A stretch of DNA of 52,616 bases from Natrialbaceae archaeon (GTDB lineage Archaea; Halobacteriota; Halobacteria; Halobacteriales; Natrialbaceae): NCBI GenBank assembly GCA_003559215.1, contig PWMF01000143.1:1-52616 (forward strand), read 5' to 3'. Of the stretch, positions 15,655 to 23,617 are shown one piece after another; the stretch's first letter is position 1; each line of letters opens with the position of its first letter. A program made the position numbers and the translations under genes. The notes under the pieces were generated by a model, which worked only from the letters and a program-made list of their open reading frames with translations, made no database searches and had not been told where the DNA came from.

Positions 15655-18369
15655 TCAGCGCCGTGCCCACTCGAGCATCCGCCCGTACACCGGGTCGGAC
15701 GCCAGCGCCGCCGAATCGCCGACGAGTACGAGCGCGCGCTTCGGGCGGGTGAGCGCGACGTTGATCCGCCGGTAGTCCTCGAAGATCGGGCCCTCGAGCG
15801 TCCCCGTCGCCGTGAAGGAGACGATTATCACCTCCTTGCTCGAGCCCTGGAAGCGATCGACGGTGTCGACCGCGACGCCCTCAGGAACGTGGCTCGAGAT
15901 CGTCGACACCTGGGCGCGGAAGGGGGCGATGACCCCGATGTCGGCCCGGTCGACGCCGGCGTCCTCGTAAGCCTCGATCAGCTCGGCGATACGGGCGGCC
16001 TCGAGGCCGTCGGTGTAGCGTTCGTCGTCGCCCTCGACGTCGACGAACGCGACGGGATCCCGGAGCTCGGCGGGCAGGTCGTCGCGGGAGACTCCCTCGA
16101 GGTCGCCCAGGGTACGGCCGGCGACCTCGGGTTCGGCGGGCCGCAGTTTCCCGTCGTAGAACTCCCGCGAGGCGAACGCCTGGATACGCTGGTTCATCCG
16201 GTACTGGCGATCGAGCATCACGCCCGCGTCGGGGTGAAGCTCGACGAGCCGTTCGAACAGCGACTCGGTGAGGTCGTTTTCGGCCCGCACGACGGGCGGG
16301 AGCTGCTCGTGGTCGCCCACCAGAACGAACCGTTCGGCAAGGTTAATCGCCGCGAACGTTCCCGGCTCCGTCAGCTGGGCCGCCTCGTCGACCAGGGCGG
16401 CGTCGAACGACTGCTCTTTCATGATCCGGGAGCCGCAGGTCGCCGTCGTCGCCGCGACGACCTGCGCGTTCTCGAGTTCGGCGAGCCGTTCCTCGGGGTC
16501 GCCCGCGCGCTCGAGGCGGTACGGTTCCATGTCCTCGCGGACGCCGCTTTCCGAGCCGACGCGGACGATCCGATCCTCCTCGATTACGCCCTCGAGTTGC
16601 TCGAGTAGCGCCTCGAGGGCGTTGTCGACCGCCCGGTTCGTAAACGCCGACAGGAGCACGCGCTCGTCGCGTTCGACCATGGCGCGGATCGCCCGGGCGA
16701 TGGTGTAGGTCTTACCGGTCCCCGGCGGGCCGTGGATCAGCGCGCAGTCCCGAGCGCCGACAGCCTTCCGGACGGCCTCGTCCTGAGCGTCGTTGTTGTC
16801 GATAAACGTCTCTTCGGGATCGGTAAACTCCGGGGACGCGCGGTCGAAAAGCACGTCCTTTCGTCGCTCGCTGCCCTTCAGGAGCGTGTCGTGGAGCGCG
16901 ACGAGCAGTCGGTCGGTCGTCAGCTCTGAAGGATAGACGTCCAGCCGAGTAACTTCCACGGGCTCGTCGGCCGTCAGGACGACCGCGTCCTCGTCTAATC
17001 GCTCGATGCGCGCCAGCTCCGACTGGCCCCGAACCGGATGACCGTCGCTCGCGAGCACCAGATCTCCCTCCCGGAGCTTGGAGCTCGCCCCGCCCGTTCG
17101 ACGGGCCCGCAGCTCCCAGCGACCCTCCTCGAGCGGACGCTTCTCCGCGAACTCGAGGTCGATCAGCGCGCGGTCGTCGTCGGCCCGCTCCCGGGCGTCC
17201 TGCTCCCAGAGCTTGGCGTACTCGCGGTGGACCTCCCGTCGCTCCTCCTCGATCGCGCGGGAGAAGCGTTCGAAGAACTCGCGCTCCTCGGCGGGGAGGG
17301 GCTGGCCGATCTGGCCGGCCTTCGACTCCTGGTCGAGCCGACCCGAGACGACCATGCAGGTGTCCTGCTCGAAGCAGTACTCGCACTTGGCGTTGCCCTC
17401 GTACCCGGTCGGGATATCGCCCGCGACCTCGGCCGCGGCGATCTCGTTTCGCAGCCGGACGACGTACTTCAGGAGTCCGGCGCCCATCGAGAACTCCTTG
17501 GCTGGCGTGAGGTCACCGGTCTCCTCGTTGCGGTCCAGCGCCGAGTTCTTGGTGTACAGCAGCGTCCCGGTGTCGACGTCACCGCCGTGTTCCTCGAGGA
17601 GAAGGGCGTAACAGGCGGCCTGGACCTTGTCCTTGAACCGGGGCTCCTTCTTGAGGTTCTTCCCCGTCTTGAGTTCGACGGGCGCCCCCCGCCGGATCGC
17701 GTCCGCGCGACCGCGGATGCCGAACGTCTCGCTGATCAGCAGCTGTTCGGAGCGCCAGGAGTCTTCCTCGGTCAAACGACCCTGCTCGAGCCAGCCCTCG
17801 ATCGCCGACGCGTTCTGTCTGACGTCCTCGGCGACCGACTCCGGGTCTTCGCCGAGCAGGCCCAGCTGGAGCCCCCGCTCCTCGACGCGAGCGTCGATCG
17901 ACTCCTCGAGCTCCCGGCCCCGAAGGAGGTCGCCGAACACCTCGTGAACCAGGGTCCCCTTCACGACGGGGTAGTTCAGCGGAACGCCCGAGAGCTTGTT
18001 CAGGTAGTACAGCCGGGGGCACTCGGTCCAGTTCCGGATCGCCGTCACGTTCACCAGAAAGCTCGGTTCGACGACGACGTACGAGTCGCCTGCCGTCTTG
18101 TACCGCGTTTCCCCCCGGTACTCGTCCGTTTCCACGTCGGTAACGAGCAGTTCCATCCCGGGCTCGAGCAGCTCGGCCGACTCGGTCCACTTGTTCCACA
18201 GCGTTACCGTGATCGGCTCGTGGGCCTCGACCGAGCGATCGGCGGAGTCGACGTCCTCCGTCCCGCCGGCGTCGGGTACCAGCGGGACCTCGGCGAGGTC
18301 GCTCTCGCCGTAGCTGGTCGATACCGATCGAACCTCGACCTCGTCGGCGACCGTTCCGCGTACGTCCAC
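15655..18369 (-). CDS. Dna2-like nuclease-helicase (Cas4-type Fe-S nuclease fused to SF1 helicase)
   Basis: This 904-residue protein probably processes DNA ends or flaps. The N-terminal half is a PD-(D/E)XK nuclease with the ELKTGK motif near residue 230 and the QAACYALLLEE motif after it. It carries four cysteines for a 4Fe-4S cluster: one in TECPRLYYL (about 115) and three in CEYCFEQDTC (about 328-337). The C-terminal half is a superfamily 1 helicase: Walker A GPPGTGKT (about 545), DEAAQL Walker B (about 659), and motif VI VALTRPKRALVLVGD (about 871). The GTG start at 18369 (MDVRGTVADEV) was chosen because a TTTTT-containing box lies 25-29 bases upstream, the leaderless spacing. A second in-frame GTG is at 18381. 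Confidence 0.88.
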   Translation of the reverse strand: MDVRGTVADEVEVRSVSTSYGESDLAEVPLVPDAGGTEDVDSADRSVEAHEPITVTLWNKWTESAELLEPGMELLVTDVETDEYRGETRYKTAGDSYVVVEPSFLVNVTAIRNWTECPRLYYLNKLSGVPLNYPVVKGTLVHEVFGDLLRGRELEESIDARVEERGLQLGLLGEDPESVAEDVRQNASAIEGWLEQGRLTEEDSWRSEQLLISETFGIRGRADAIRRGAPVELKTGKNLKKEPRFKDKVQAACYALLLEEHGGDVDTGTLLYTKNSALDRNEETGDLTPAKEFSMGAGLLKYVVRLRNEIAAAEVAGDIPTGYEGNAKCEYCFEQDTCMVVSGRLDQESKAGQIGQPLPAEEREFFERFSRAIEEERREVHREYAKLWEQDARERADDDRALIDLEFAEKRPLEEGRWELRARRTGGASSKLREGDLVLASDGHPVRGQSELARIERLDEDAVVLTADEPVEVTRLDVYPSELTTDRLLVALHDTLLKGSERRKDVLFDRASPEFTDPEETFIDNNDAQDEAVRKAVGARDCALIHGPPGTGKTYTIARAIRAMVERDERVLLSAFTNRAVDNALEALLEQLEGVIEEDRIVRVGSESGVREDMEPYRLERAGDPEERLAELENAQVVAATTATCGSRIMKEQSFDAALVDEAAQLTEPGTFAAINLAERFVLVGDHEQLPPVVRAENDLTESLFERLVELHPDAGVMLDRQYRMNQRIQAFASREFYDGKLRPAEPEVAGRTLGDLEGVSRDDLPAELRDPVAFVDVEGDDERYTDGLEAARIAELIEAYEDAGVDRADIGVIAPFRAQVSTISSHVPEGVAVDTVDRFQGSSKEVIIVSFTATGTLEGPIFEDYRRINVALTRPKRALVLVGDSAALASDPVYGRMLEWARR

Positions 18370-18498
18370 GCCTGTCGTCACGAGCGAGGCGTCAAAAACG
18401 CTATCGGTCAGGGCTCGCGAGGTGACCGTCGCGTCCGTCTCGTCGTAACCTTGGATTACCTTCGGGACGGCCCGTTCGCGCGGCGTAACGGTCGCGAC

Positions 18499-18509
18499 CC
18501 TTTTGAAAC
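18499..18509 (+). promoter_or_regulatory. TATA-like box of the SPW-protein gene
   Basis: CCTTTTGAAAC is centred about 28 bases before the ATG at 18533 and is the only AT-rich run in the divergent spacer on this side. The spacing is that of a leaderless haloarchaeal transcript, which supports the chosen start of the SPW gene. Confidence 0.45.
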
Positions 18510-18532
18510 GTCGAGGCGAACCGTCGACCGCT

Positions 18533-19054
18533 ATGAACGACTCCAACAGTGACGACGCTCGACACGATACCTCGGAGAACCACACGCCCACCGAGACCGA
18601 TTCGGGAACCGGTGCGGGCGACCGAAACGACCGCGGACACGACCCGCGGGACGACTCGACCCAGATCGCAAACGAGGAGCGACGACGCCACACACCTTTC
18701 GTTAGCGCGATCGTCGCCGCCCTCGGTGCCTGGGTAGCGCTTTCGGTGCTCATCTACGACGTCGGCGCAGCCGGGCTCTGGAACAACGTTCTGGTCGGCG
18801 GCGCCGTCTTCGTCGCGGGTGCGTACAACTATTACCGGCTGGTCAACGACATCCCGCTTTCCGTCGGCGTCGGCTCTCTGGTCGCGATCCTGGGGATCTG
18901 GCTGATCGTCGCCCCGGCCCTGCTCGAGATGGTCAGCGGGTTCTGGAGCACGCTCGTCTCCGGGCTGCTCATCGCCGGACTGGCAGGCTACAACGCCTAC
19001 GAGGCCCGCGAGGCGCGCACGGTCGCGACCGAACCCGACGCGGAAGCGCCGTAA
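18533..19054 (+). CDS. SPW repeat-like membrane protein
   Basis: The 173-residue protein has a hydrophilic acidic N-terminus of about 60 residues rich in Asp, Asn, Thr and Arg. Four membrane helices follow, in two similar pairs (FVSAIVAALGAWVALSV / NNVLVGGAVFVAGAYNYY and SLVAILGIWLIVAPALL / LVSGLLIAGLAGYNAYEAREA), which is the SPW-repeat arrangement. The function of this family is unknown. The gene is divergent from the nuclease-helicase gene. The start is supported by the TATA-like box 24-34 bases upstream; the longer upstream frame would place the start inside that box. Confidence 0.75.
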   Translation: MNDSNSDDARHDTSENHTPTETDSGTGAGDRNDRGHDPRDDSTQIANEERRRHTPFVSAIVAALGAWVALSVLIYDVGAAGLWNNVLVGGAVFVAGAYNYYRLVNDIPLSVGVGSLVAILGIWLIVAPALLEMVSGFWSTLVSGLLIAGLAGYNAYEAREARTVATEPDAEAP

Positions 19055-19351
19055 CCGACGCGAACCGGCCCCCGGTCGTCAGCTGCCTTCCTCGACCCTC
19101 GCCCGAACGACTCGCCGTCGAGGTCGGCTCGAGCCTCCCCATGGAAGTCTTCTGCCCAGCGCGGGACCGACGGTCCCGCGAGCCATATGAACTGGTGTGG
19201 AGTGCCCGTGAGCAGAGGTGATTGCGGCTGACGCCAAAGGCGTCAGCCGAGTTCGCCGGCAAAAGAGTTCGCTGTATGGAGCGAGCGTGAACGGGACCGA
19301 AAACGCCGGACTCGTGAAGCAGTGAGCGATGGATCGATGCTGGGTCGGTTC
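19055..19351. other. Intergenic stretch with two strong hairpins
   Basis: No gene is supported here. It holds a 9-bp stem with a three-base loop at 19160-19180 (CGCGGGACC/GGTCCCGCG), part of the dispersed repeat described separately. It also holds an 11-bp stem with an AAA loop at 19225-19249 (CGGCTGACGCC/GGCGTCAGCCG), which could act in termination or RNA processing between the convergent genes. Confidence 0.6.
19161..19216 (-). repeat. Dispersed structured intergenic repeat, copy C
   Basis: Read on the minus strand: TCTGCTCACGGGC (19204-19216), then exactly 23 bases containing GTTCATATGG, then the hairpin CGCGGGACC-GTC-GGTCCCGCG. Copy A (22534-22590) has the same box, the same 23-base spacing and the same hairpin shape with a different outer pair and loop. 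This supports a shared origin and a conserved structure. Confidence 0.6.
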
Positions 19352-19657
19352 TTACCACCAGGGAAACAGCGTGCGCCGGATCCGGCGAACCAGCGACGTC
19401 CCCTCGTGTCGGACCTCGAGGACGGTTCCATCCGCCTCGAAGACGACCTCGTCGGCGGGGAGTTGCTCCCCGTCGGGCAGCGTGATCCGGCGGTCGGCTT
19501 CCGGAACCGTTCCGCCGCTGCTGGCGCCGAACAGCGACGCCGATCGAAAGGACGGCTCGGGGACGGGTTCGTCGTACTCGATGACGTACACCGTCGTCCC
19601 GTCATCGGTCGTCCGCTCCCAGTCGACGATCTCTCGAGTCGGCCCCGTCCCGATCAT
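19352..19657 (-). CDS. Small conserved hypothetical protein
   Basis: The 101-residue product (starting MIGTGPTREIVDWERTT) looks like a small soluble beta-rich protein, with ERTTDDGTTVYVIEYDEPVP near the start and LPDGEQLPADEVVFEADG in the second half, ending in a basic RRIRRTLFPWW tail. I do not recognise a named family. The gene follows the small membrane-protein gene at 19692-19931 by 34 bases on the same strand, so the two are probably one operon. The ATG at 19657 was chosen because upstream in-frame sequence is Ser/Arg-rich shadow of the neighbouring gene. Confidence 0.6.
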   Translation of the reverse strand: MIGTGPTREIVDWERTTDDGTTVYVIEYDEPVPEPSFRSASLFGASSGGTVPEADRRITLPDGEQLPADEVVFEADGTVLEVRHEGTSLVRRIRRTLFPWW

Positions 19658-19691
19658 GTAGCAGGGAGGTCCCGTCGCTCGGGACGAATAG

Positions 19692-19931
19692 TTACCGGTC
19701 GGCCTCGAGCTGCCGGCGGCGGTAGCGGGCGGCGTGGTGGTCGGTCGCGACGACCGCGAACGCGACCATGACGACGGCGAAGGAGAGGGTGACGATCGGC
19801 GAGAGGTCGTTGAGGTAGCCGTTTGCGAGCTGGCCGGCCGCGAGGGCGAGCGGGGCGACCGAAAGCAGGGCACTGGTCCCCGGTTCGGTACGGAACAGTT
19901 CGCGAAACGACGGGCGTCGACGTGGAGGCAT
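19692..19931 (-). CDS. Small membrane protein, two helices
   Basis: The 79-residue product begins with a basic stretch (MPPRRRPSFRELFR). It has two hydrophobic helices, ALLSVAPLALAAGQLANGY and IVTLSFAVVMVAFAVVAT, then a short basic/acidic tail HHAARYRRRQLEADR. The hairpin topology with basic ends is typical of small haloarchaeal membrane proteins of unknown function. The start is the ATG directly before the basic segment; the in-frame sequence further upstream is not hydrophobic or conserved-looking. It lies upstream of the 101-residue gene on the same strand. Confidence 0.62.
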   Translation of the reverse strand: MPPRRRPSFRELFRTEPGTSALLSVAPLALAAGQLANGYLNDLSPIVTLSFAVVMVAFAVVATDHHAARYRRRQLEADR

Positions 19932-20040
19932 GGGCACTCGGCGGTTGCGTTTCCTGTCGGGAGCGCGATGGTATGCTTTTCGGTTCGTCACGTTCGGTGC
20001 AATCGATACGTTCATTCTGCCCGCGCGACAAGCGTTCCCT

Positions 20041-20592
20041 ATGCGGATTCGCGAGTGGCAGGACGTGCTCGAGGACGTCACCGAGCGCAGCGTCGACCCC
20101 GAGGACTGGCGGGCCGTCGCCGGCGACCGCGCAGGCGGCGTCGGCGAGGACATGTACCTCGCACACCCTCGGGTGGGCGTATTCTTCCTCAAGACGTACG
20201 CGAAAAACCCCTACGAGGTTCGGGGCGTCGGAACGAAGGTAGCCCGGAGTCTCGACGACGAGATCGGCACCTTCCTACCCGATGGCGAGTCGGGCGGGCG
20301 CTTTGCGGTCCAGTCGCCACCGGAAGACGAGGAGCACGCCGAGACGGTCTCGAAACGACTCGAGACCGTCCTCGAGACACACTCGGACGCGCCGACCCGA
20401 CCGCAGGACCTGTTCGACGACGTGATGGACGCCCTCGAGAGCCCCGCGTTCGGGCCGATGGCGTACGATCAGTACGACCGGCCCGACGAGCTCGAGGACC
20501 TCTCGGATCGGTTCGAGGAGGCCGATGAGCTGCTGAACGCCGAACTCGATGACCTCATCGAGACCGACGAGGTCGATCGGGGATTCATGTGA
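20041..20592 (+). CDS. Conserved haloarchaeal hypothetical protein, acidic
   Basis: The 183-residue soluble protein starts MRIREWQDVLEDVTE and contains YLAHPRVGVFFLKTYAKNPY and GVGTKVARSLDDEI. A strongly acidic helical C-terminus runs from about residue 145 (DELEDLSDRFEEADELLNAE). It has the look of a conserved haloarchaeal family, but I cannot name it or assign a role. The ATG at 20041 was chosen because the N-terminus is amphipathic and protein-like from that point, while the upstream frame reads through the divergent small membrane gene's promoter. The downstream gene begins 84 bases later with its own possible promoter. Confidence 0.7.
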   Translation: MRIREWQDVLEDVTERSVDPEDWRAVAGDRAGGVGEDMYLAHPRVGVFFLKTYAKNPYEVRGVGTKVARSLDDEIGTFLPDGESGGRFAVQSPPEDEEHAETVSKRLETVLETHSDAPTRPQDLFDDVMDALESPAFGPMAYDQYDRPDELEDLSDRFEEADELLNAELDDLIETDEVDRGFM

Positions 20593-20676
20593 GTTCGCGG
20601 CGCCGCGCGGATTCCGGGGCGATCGCCGCGACCGCGTCCGGTGAGCCTTTGGCGACTGACTCCGACAGCGTATCGT

Positions 20677-21135
20677 ATGAGCGACACAGCCGCGGCCGTC
20701 GTCCGGGCGTACTACAAGACGCTTCGCCAGGGTGACCCCCTCCCGCCGTACTTCCTCGTGGACGAGTCGACGACGAAGTTCGGGATCAGCGAGGGCGCGT
20801 TCGGCTACGACGCCGTCGCCGACGCCCTCGAGTCCCAGACCGAGACGACGACCGACTGGACGATCGAGAGCCACGGTCTCGAGGTAACCGAACACGGCGA
20901 GTACGCCACGTTCGCCGACGAGGTGACGATGGCCTGGACCGACCTCGAGGCCGGAACCGATCGCCGCTTCGAGACGCGCTGGAGCGGGACGCTGGTTCGC
21001 CGGGATGCCGTCGAGTCGAAAACGAGGAGCGACGGTTCGGGATCGGAGACGAACGACGACTCGAGTGCGGACAGAACCGACGGCCCCGCGTGGCTGTTCC
21101 GGACGATGCACGTTAGCACGGCTGACAAGCTATGA
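20677..21135 (+). CDS. SnoaL/NTF2-like small protein
   Basis: The 152-residue protein starts MSDTAAAVVRAYYKTLRQGD, the helix pattern that begins many NTF2-like/SnoaL-like cone-fold proteins. It continues with WTIESHGLEVTEHGEYATFADEV and FETRWSGTLVRRD, a strand pattern ending in WLFRTMHVS. These domains serve as small enzymes or ligand binders; no catalytic residues can be identified. An insert of about 20 Ser/Asp/Thr-rich residues near 115-135 interrupts the last strands and is typical halophile loop filler. The stop overlaps the start of the next gene (ATGA), so they are coupled. Confidence 0.7.
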   Translation: MSDTAAAVVRAYYKTLRQGDPLPPYFLVDESTTKFGISEGAFGYDAVADALESQTETTTDWTIESHGLEVTEHGEYATFADEVTMAWTDLEAGTDRRFETRWSGTLVRRDAVESKTRSDGSGSETNDDSSADRTDGPAWLFRTMHVSTADKL

Positions 21136-21353
21136 GTCGGGGCCGCGGTCCCGACCGTCGCTCACCGCAGTCGAGCGTACTGACGAGTCCGTCGACGCGG
21201 CTGGGGATCGCGTTCGTCCTTCTCGTGGCGTTTTCGTGCGGGCTGATCGCGGTCCACGGCGAGGCTTCGCTTGCGGGGATCGGAACGGCGATCGGCGTGG
21301 GACTGATCGCCGGAAGCGGGCTGCTCTGGTACCTCCACTGGATTTTGGCGTAG
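21132..21353 (+). CDS. Small membrane protein coupled to the SnoaL-like gene
   Basis: The 73-residue product has a polar N-terminus of about 20 residues and two membrane helices (LGIAFVLLVAFSCGLIAVHG and GIGTAIGVGLIAGSGLLWYL). It starts inside the stop codon of the SnoaL-like gene (four-base overlap), so it is translated from the same message. No family is recognised. The pairing of a small soluble cone-fold protein with a membrane hairpin may mean the two work together, but that is inference from gene order only. Confidence 0.62.
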   Translation: MSRGRGPDRRSPQSSVLTSPSTRLGIAFVLLVAFSCGLIAVHGEASLAGIGTAIGVGLIAGSGLLWYLHWILA

Positions 21354-21370
21354 AAATCGGCTCGCCCGCG

Positions 21371-22327
21371 TCAGCGACCCATTCGCTGAATCCACAGCCC
21401 CGGCGAGTCGAGTTCGTCCTGGGTCGGGAGGTTCTCGGGTCGGTCCCAGACCCGGCTCGCGGTCTCTACGTCCCGCACCGCGACGACGTGTTCGAAGAAG
21501 TTCTTCCCGCGCTGGTACTGTCGTTCCTTCAGGCCGAGCCCGAGCAGGCGTCGGAACAGCCGCTGTAGCGGGCTTCGCCCCTGCCGTCGCTCGTCGAGTT
21601 TCCGGCGGAGGTCCTCGTACTCGTCGTCGAAGGCGTGGTCCATCAGCAACTCCGCATAGCCCTCGACGACGGTCATCGCCGCGTCGAGATCCTTGAACGC
21701 CGCCTTGTTGAACGATCCCGTCGAAAGGTCAGCGATCCCGTCTTGCATTCGCTCCTCGAGATGCTCCGAGAGCCACGGCGCTGCGCCGAACTCGGCGGCG
21801 TGGGTCACCTCGTGGAAGGCGATCCAGCGGCGGAACCGGTCGACGTCGACCTCGAGGGCGTCGGCAGCTTTGTGGATGTTTGGACGGACGAAGTACAGCG
21901 CGTGGTCCTCCGCGGGCGTGTCCGCGAGCAACAGCGGGTCGTACTGACCCAGCACGTTCCGGCCCAGAAACGCGAGCAACACGGTCATCGTTCCGGTGTT
22001 GATCGTTCGGGCAGCGCCCGGGAAGGCGCTCGTAGGGGTCTCGAGGGCGCCCATCACCCGCTCGAACGTCTCGACGTTGGCGTCGATCCAGTGGTGGCGG
22101 TTCTGGATCTCGACGGTATCGGGAACGTCGAACTCCGCGCCCGAGACCGCACGGACGGCCGCGCGAGCCTCGCGCACGTCGCGGGCGTAGGCCTCCCGCT
22201 CGCCGGGCTCGAGCTCGAGCGATCCGGGGTCGGTCGCCGCCTTGGCACCCTCGGCGGCCGACTGCCAGTCGATCACGCTGTCGCCGGAGGCGCTGGCGAC
22301 CGCGCGGGCACTACGATAGAGATTCAC
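21371..22327 (-). CDS. Zinc-dependent metalloprotease, F420-biosynthesis-associated type (DUF2342-like)
   Basis: The 318-residue protein has the metalloprotease signature HEVTH near residue 170, inside RRWIAFHEVTHAAEFGAAPW, plus the conserved upstream segment QNRHHWIDANVETFERVM and LYFVRPNIHKAADAL. This family is found in actinobacteria and haloarchaea that make coenzyme F420; its substrate is not established. The GTG at 22327 (reading MNLYRSARAV) was chosen over a GTG at 22390 because a TTTT-containing box lies 26-29 bases upstream of it. An F420-dependent oxidoreductase is encoded at 9242-10252, consistent with F420 use in this organism. Confidence 0.82.
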   Translation of the reverse strand: MNLYRSARAVASASGDSVIDWQSAAEGAKAATDPGSLELEPGEREAYARDVREARAAVRAVSGAEFDVPDTVEIQNRHHWIDANVETFERVMGALETPTSAFPGAARTINTGTMTVLLAFLGRNVLGQYDPLLLADTPAEDHALYFVRPNIHKAADALEVDVDRFRRWIAFHEVTHAAEFGAAPWLSEHLEERMQDGIADLSTGSFNKAAFKDLDAAMTVVEGYAELLMDHAFDDEYEDLRRKLDERRQGRSPLQRLFRRLLGLGLKERQYQRGKNFFEHVVAVRDVETASRVWDRPENLPTQDELDSPGLWIQRMGR

Positions 22328-22424
22328 GGCGTCAGATACGGGCAGCGAACGCAAAAGGGTTCGGCTCGCCCACTTGCGGTCCGAGAGCACGGTTTGGCAG
22401 TTCCGGCAACAGGAGATTGTAGTA

Positions 22425-22440
22425 CGGTTTCGGTATTCAG
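22425..22440 (+). repeat. Left arm of a 16-bp perfect inverted repeat
   Basis: CGGTTTCGGTATTCAG is the exact reverse complement of 23544-23559. The two arms bracket 1,135 bases that contain the cold-shock gene and its empty flanks. A third, imperfect copy (CTGAAACCGAATC) follows this arm within 10 bases. No flanking target duplication is visible. Confidence 0.6.
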
Positions 22441-22533
22441 AACAATCCCTGAAACCGAATCAGGGAGTTCGGTAACTGCGTGTGCACACGTCCTTTTTTT
22501 GTTGAGTTCGCTCGCGTTGCTCGCTCACCATTC

Positions 22534-22590
22534 TCTGCTCACGGGCGCGAAGCGCCTGTTCGCATGGTCAGCGGGACCGAAGGTCCCGCT
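22534..22590 (+). repeat. Dispersed structured intergenic repeat, copy A
   Basis: TCTGCTCACGGGC (22534-22546), a 23-base spacer containing GTTCGCATGG, then the hairpin AGCGGGACC-GAA-GGTCCCGCT (22570-22590). Copy C has the same spacing. The outer stem pair is A-T here and C-G in copy C, a compensatory change. Confidence 0.6.
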
Positions 22591-22958
22591 CGACTCCAAA
22601 AATCTACGCTAAAAAGCCGCTCGCTCCTGATGGTCGCTCGTGGGTGCTGTGCTTGAGCCACACCGCAGCGGTATCAGCTTCACCTGTGCGTAACACGGCT
22701 ACTGCGGGCTTGTCAGTACCAGAGCATTTCTTCAGTGCACGATAGCTGCTGGGTTAGTGCTGCGAACCTACCGCTGTGATTTTCCATCAGCTATCGGTGA
22801 TTTTAGCAAAACCCTGCTGAATACATAGCGCGTATCGGTCACACAACGCTCTCGATGTCGGTGTTTCCGGAGCGTACAGATAGCTTCAGCTGGAGCGTGT
22901 AATCGGCTGAAAATCGAAAGTATTGGTTGTCGCGGTGAGCGACGAGTGTCTCTCGGTA

Positions 22959-23165
22959 TTACTGCCGGACGACGTTCGCCGCGCGAGGCCCTTTCGGCGA
23001 GGACTCGATGTCGAACTCGACCTCAGTACCTTCCGTCAGGTCCTCTCCGCCGACGTCCTCCATGTGGAAGAACACGTCTTCGTCGTCGTCGAGGTCGCCG
23101 TCGTCAGTCGAAATGAAACCGTAGCCGCCCGTGTCGTTGAAGAATTCAACCGTTCCGTTTGCCAT
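22959..23165 (-). CDS. cspA: Cold-shock protein, CspA family
   Basis: The 68-residue product MANGTVEFFNDTGGYGFIST is a single cold-shock domain. It has the RNP1-type motif GYGFIST and the RNP2-type motif DVFFHMED (F residues that stack on nucleic acid), then VEFDIESSPKGPRAANV. It binds single-stranded RNA or DNA and acts as an RNA chaperone. The extra acidic loop DDGDLDDDED is a halophile adaptation. A GTTATCC box lies about 27-33 bases upstream of the ATG. The gene stands alone, with more than 450 empty bases on each side, and lies inside a 16-bp inverted repeat pair. Confidence 0.95.
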   Translation of the reverse strand: MANGTVEFFNDTGGYGFISTDDGDLDDDEDVFFHMEDVGGEDLTEGTEVEFDIESSPKGPRAANVVRQ

Positions 23166-23617
23166 TACAAACGAACATTGGCCCCAGCGACGGATAACAC
23201 TTCCGAGCATCACGGTACCACGGCTCTTGACGCGTGTGTGGAACGGTTGGTCACGCCTACAGTTCGGGAGTTCCGCTTCGGAGCCATACGGTCACGAGGC
23301 ACAACTCACATCGCCACGAAACCGGCCAGGCCCGCCGGACGAGCGCCTCGACGAATCGCCGAACCCTTACGCGAACTCGTGGCTGACAACTTCAGCGTCT
23401 GTGCCGACTGCACGATTATCGCCGCGAATACGTGCGCGACGTGCAGGCGGCGCGGTGTGCGTTCCCCGGGGCGAGAACCCGTACCCCTGACTACGGTCCG
23501 GCGTATCGGTCCGACTTCATAAATCGCACTTTCGCGACCCACACTGAATACCGAAACCGGACCACCAGCTACTGGTACGGGTCTTCCGGGGGCGTCAGAA
23601 GAGCTCCGCCGTAGCGA
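23166..23617. other. Gene-free stretch upstream of the cold-shock gene
   Basis: No complete gene is supported in these 450 bases. It holds the cspA promoter and the right arm of the inverted repeat (23544-23559). One plus-strand frame near 23393-23462 reads VCADC...CATCRRR, a possible zinc-finger remnant without a convincing start. Confidence 0.45.
23544..23559 (-). repeat. Right arm of a 16-bp perfect inverted repeat
   Basis: CTGAATACCGAAACCG on the plus strand is the exact reverse complement of 22425-22440. See the left arm for the bracketed content. Confidence 0.6.

Larger units (their letters stand above)
22328..22958. other. Long gene-free stretch upstream of the metalloprotease
   Basis: About 630 bases hold no supportable gene. 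Visible content: one arm of a perfect 16-bp inverted repeat (22425-22440), a CCCTGA/TCAGGG hairpin next to it, copy A of the dispersed structured repeat (22534-22590), and an AT-richer tail (about 22780-22930) with scattered stops in all frames. The tail could be a decayed mobile element, but I cannot identify which. Confidence 0.5.

Noticed and set aside
17038..18552. A 504-codon open frame on the plus strand opposite the nuclease-helicase
   Set aside because: It is a GC-rich antisense shadow of the helicase gene, full of Arg, Val and Leu without domain motifs. The minus-strand frame carries all helicase and nuclease motifs.
22780..22930. AT-richer segment suspected to be the end of an insertion sequence
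   Set aside because: I could not find terminal inverted repeats, a target duplication or a transposase motif, so it is only noted as a possible relic within the gene-free stretch.
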